From assembly GCA_002405805.1 (NCBI GenBank), contig DHMN01000032.1, positions 8,769-24,942 on the forward strand: a DNA stretch of 16,174 bases. The letters run 5' to 3'. The notes beneath the pieces are model-generated. The model was not told the DNA's origin and made no database searches. It worked only from the letters and a program-made list of their open reading frames with translations. Position numbers and translations under genes: made by a program. Of the stretch, positions 14,416 to 16,174 are shown one piece after another (positions within the stretch are counted from its first letter, which is position 1; the number at the start of each line of letters is the position of its first letter). This DNA is from Cyanobacteria bacterium UBA4641 (GTDB lineage: Bacteria > Cyanobacteriota > Vampirovibrionia > Gastranaerophilales > Gastranaerophilaceae).

Positions 14416-14826
14416 ATGACTAAAATATCAAAATTAATACTAAGCCTAGCAATAGTATCTTTTGGCTCTATCGTCTTAGCTGCAGGATATTGCCCAAGTA
14501 ATGCAGAATTTCATGCAAAAATGGATGGTTATAAACAAAGCGCATTAAATGACATGCAAAACCCAACAATAACAACAGAGGAAATTAGCAGAAAGCTAAA
14601 TGAACAAAAGGCATACATGAACGCAATATTTCCAAATTGCTTACAGTATTTCAAGACAACACAAACACCTGATTGCTCAAAACTTGCAATGCTATCATCC
14701 AGTTATATGTTTTTAGAGGATGCCAAACAACCTGCAGCAAAAGCACAGACTTATGCACTGCTAAACTCTTTATATGGCAAATGCAAGCCTTATGAGCTTG
14801 ATACAGTAAAAATCATGGTTAAGTAA
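14416..14826 (+). CDS. Small secreted four-cysteine protein, paralogue 2
   Basis: A 136-residue tandem copy of the preceding gene. The signal peptide (1-22, ending SIVLA), the cysteine pattern (GYCPS, NCLQY, PDCSK, GKC), the KTTxxPDCSK signature and the alanine-rich helix after it all align. The copies are clearly diverged over most positions, so the duplication is old. There is an insertion of about four residues near position 45, and the second residue of the YYC motif is missing. AGGGA upstream supports the start. Function is unknown. It is probably translated from the same message as paralogue 1; no clear plus-strand terminator follows, unless the tRNA-Val terminator also works in this direction. 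Confidence 0.78.
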   Translation: MTKISKLILSLAIVSFGSIVLAAGYCPSNAEFHAKMDGYKQSALNDMQNPTITTEEISRKLNEQKAYMNAIFPNCLQYFKTTQTPDCSKLAMLSSSYMFLEDAKQPAAKAQTYALLNSLYGKCKPYELDTVKIMVK

Positions 14827-14884
14827 ATATTATTTAAGCCTTTCTATTATTCGCAGATTTTTGATTTATATTATTTCTTGCACT

Positions 14885-14908
14885 AAAAAAGACGGCATTA
14901 AAACCGTC
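14885..14908 (-). terminator. Terminator of tRNA-Val
   Basis: On the minus strand GACGG pairs with CCGTC around an 8-base loop and is followed by six Ts. It lies just beyond the tRNA 3' end. Confidence 0.75.
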
Positions 14909-14916
14909 GTTTAAAA

Positions 14917-14992
14917 TGGTGGGTGTTGAGGGACTTGAACCCCCGACCCTCTCCTTGTAAGGGAGACGCTCTACCAACTGAGCTAAACACCC
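14917..14992 (-). tRNA. tRNA-Val (anticodon UAC)
   Basis: A 76-base tRNA including an encoded CCA end. The acceptor stem is GGGTGTT/AACACCC with discriminator A; the D-arm is GCTC-AGTTGGTA-GAGC. The anticodon stem is TCTCC/GGAGA around CTTACAA (anticodon UAC, reading GUN codons), and the T-arm is GGGGG-TTCAAGT-CCCTC with one G-U pair. Confidence 0.96.
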
Positions 14993-15052
14993 ATTTGAAA
15001 CTATTTAATTTCGTTAGCTAAGGTGCTTTGAGTTATCCTCTCCACAAGATTT

Positions 15053-15081
15053 ATAATACCAAGAACAAATTTTAATGTCAA
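15053..15081 (-). promoter_or_regulatory. Promoter of tRNA-Val
   Basis: A perfect minus-strand TTGACA (15076-15081), a 17-base spacer and TATTAT (15053-15058) preceded by TGG (extended -10). Transcription would start near 15046, about 54 bases before the mature tRNA, leaving a leader to be removed by RNase P. Confidence 0.75.
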
Positions 15082-15158
15082 GGCTTTTGTTGAAACTTTT
15101 TTTATTAATTTTCGTCATTCCTAATAGAAGAGATTTAATCAGTGTGTTGGAGGTAGTT

Positions 15159-16082
15159 GTGAGCTTAAATCTTGAATATATGGACAGAATAAAGGCTGAC
15201 ATTTTGTCAGGTGATAATATGGAAGAAGTAAGAACATTTAGTGCAATTGCGCATGAAGATGATATTTTGCAAACTTACCTGAAAGAAGTTGGCAAAATAA
15301 AACTACTAAAGTCATGCGAAGAAAAAGAACTGGGACAACTTGTAAAAGAACAAAAATGCAAAATTGCAAAGCGCAAACTTATTCAGGCTAACTTGCGACT
15401 TGTTGTAAGTATTGCCAAAAGATATGTCGGACAAGGCGTTCAGTTTATGGATTTGGTGCAGGAAGGTTCAATCGGATTAATTAAAGCGGTTGAAAAATTT
15501 GATTATTCAAAGAATTTTAAATTTTCAACTTATGCGACATGGTGGATTAAACAGGCAATAATTCGCGCTATAGCAAACAACGCCAAATCAATAAGAATAC
15601 CTGTTCACATGGCAGATAAAATCAGAAAGTATAAAAAAATTTTCACTGCGTTATCAAAATCTTACGGAAGAGAGCCGACAGAATCAGAAATTGCTAATGC
15701 GATGGAACTTTCGATAAATAAATTGAGAAAAATCAAGCAGTCAATAATGTTAGAACCGATTAGTTTAGAAACCGCGGTTACAGATGATTTGTGTATCGGA
15801 GACTATATTGAAGATAAAAAATCATTTTCTCCTGAAAATTTTGCAGATGTGGACTTTCTAAAAACAGGTTTGCCTAAAATGATGAACGACTTAACCGAAC
15901 GCGAGCAAAAAGTTTTGATAAACAGATTCGGAATTGATTCAAATGAACCTAAGACATTATCTCAACTTGGAGACATGCTCGGTTATTCAAAAGAACGTAT
16001 CAGACAGATTGAGGAGGGTGCAATTACTAAATTAAGACACAATTCAAACATATCCCACTATAGAGACTATATAACAAACTAA
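15159..16082 (+). CDS. Sigma-70 family RNA polymerase sigma factor (group 2-like)
   Basis: A 307-residue sigma factor directing RNA polymerase to promoters. It lacks region 1.1 and the long non-conserved region. Visible are region 1.2 (about 34-65), region 2 with LRLVVSIAKRY (79-89), FMDLVQEGSIGLIKA (96-110) and the -10 helix STYATWWIKQAIIRAI (123-138), region 3 (about 150-195), and region 4 with LTEREQKVLINRF (245-257) and the -35 helix-turn-helix ending YSKERIRQIE (276-285). The residue equal to E. coli RpoD Thr440 is Ile135, and the usual ADQART reads ANNAKS, so this is more likely an alternative group 2 factor than the primary one. The GTG start has GGAGGT five bases upstream; an in-frame ATG at 15075 overlaps the tRNA promoter and is rejected, and the ATG at 15180 has no ribosome site. 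Confidence 0.88.
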   Translation: MSLNLEYMDRIKADILSGDNMEEVRTFSAIAHEDDILQTYLKEVGKIKLLKSCEEKELGQLVKEQKCKIAKRKLIQANLRLVVSIAKRYVGQGVQFMDLVQEGSIGLIKAVEKFDYSKNFKFSTYATWWIKQAIIRAIANNAKSIRIPVHMADKIRKYKKIFTALSKSYGREPTESEIANAMELSINKLRKIKQSIMLEPISLETAVTDDLCIGDYIEDKKSFSPENFADVDFLKTGLPKMMNDLTEREQKVLINRFGIDSNEPKTLSQLGDMLGYSKERIRQIEEGAITKLRHNSNISHYRDYITN

Positions 16083-16116
16083 ATCTAATAATTAACTGTA
16101 ATTCATCATCTAATCA

Positions 16117-16163
16117 ACCGGTATGGAATATGAGCTTGCTTTCTGATACCGGTATTTATTTTT
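16117..16163 (+). terminator. Terminator of the sigma factor gene
   Basis: ACCGGTAT (16117-16124) and ATACCGGT (16146-16153) form an 8-bp perfect stem with a 21-base loop, followed by a T-rich tract (ATTTATTTTT). Confidence 0.75.
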
Positions 16164-16174
16164 ATATATAAAAA

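Noticed and set aside
15075..15158. N-terminal extension of the sigma factor from an ATG at 15075, with a hydrophobic start resembling a signal peptide
   Set aside because: It overlaps the tRNA-Val promoter, has no ribosome site, and the GTG at 15159 has a strong GGAGGT. A signal peptide on a sigma factor makes no sense.

Overview
This 16.2 kb window is an AT-rich, densely packed bacterial chromosome segment with no rRNA, CRISPR array, transposase, integrase or phage gene. The protein set suggests a diderm, S-layer-type organism of the non-photosynthetic cyanobacterial lineage (Vampirovibrionia/Melainabacteria, probably Gastranaerophilales). The signs are a prepilin of the KKA|FTLAEVL style, a CsaB pyruvyl transferase, a CHASE2-adenylate cyclase, a cyanobacterial/Gram-positive-type glucose-6-phosphate isomerase and a compact RpoD-family sigma factor. 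This placement is inferred from protein style; no marker-gene search was possible.

Layout. At 131-2098 (-) is a CHASE2/class III adenylate cyclase. It is divergent, across 61 bp, from a tightly coupled operon at 2160-5339 (+): KDPG aldolase (eda), KDG kinase (PfkB family), CsaB and an iron-sulfur-flavoprotein-like FMN reductase, closed by a terminator. Next on the minus strand are tRNA-Leu(UAA), a patatin-like lipase and a short HEAT-like protein with its own promoter and terminator. Then comes the minus-strand operon pgi - secreted unknown - trxB, in which pgi and the unknown overlap by one base. A 361-bp gap at 10172-10532 holds several hairpins and a second copy of a repeat seen at the left edge of the window. 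RlmD/TrmA-family rRNA methyltransferase (-) is divergent from an LppM-like lipoprotein (+). A type IV pilin-like protein (-) converges on that lipoprotein and shares a bidirectional terminator with it. The pilin-like gene is divergent from a tandem pair of small secreted four-cysteine proteins (+). tRNA-Val(UAC) (-) and a group 2-type sigma-70 factor (+) complete the window.

How the genes work together. kdgK and eda form the lower 2-keto-3-deoxygluconate route, giving pyruvate and glyceraldehyde-3-phosphate. pgi feeds central hexose-phosphate metabolism and trxB supplies reduced thioredoxin. CsaB points to pyruvylated wall polysaccharide, which usually anchors SLH-domain proteins. Four consecutive genes at 11979-14826 encode exported proteins without clear functions and form the least understood stretch. 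Recognisable promoters match the housekeeping TTGACA/TATAAT pattern, and both tRNA genes have perfect TTGACA -35 boxes with 17-base spacers.

No clear new multi-gene defence or mobile system is visible. The more interesting leads are the exported-protein cluster, the hairpin repeat family, and the sigma factor with a changed residue at a -10 contact position.
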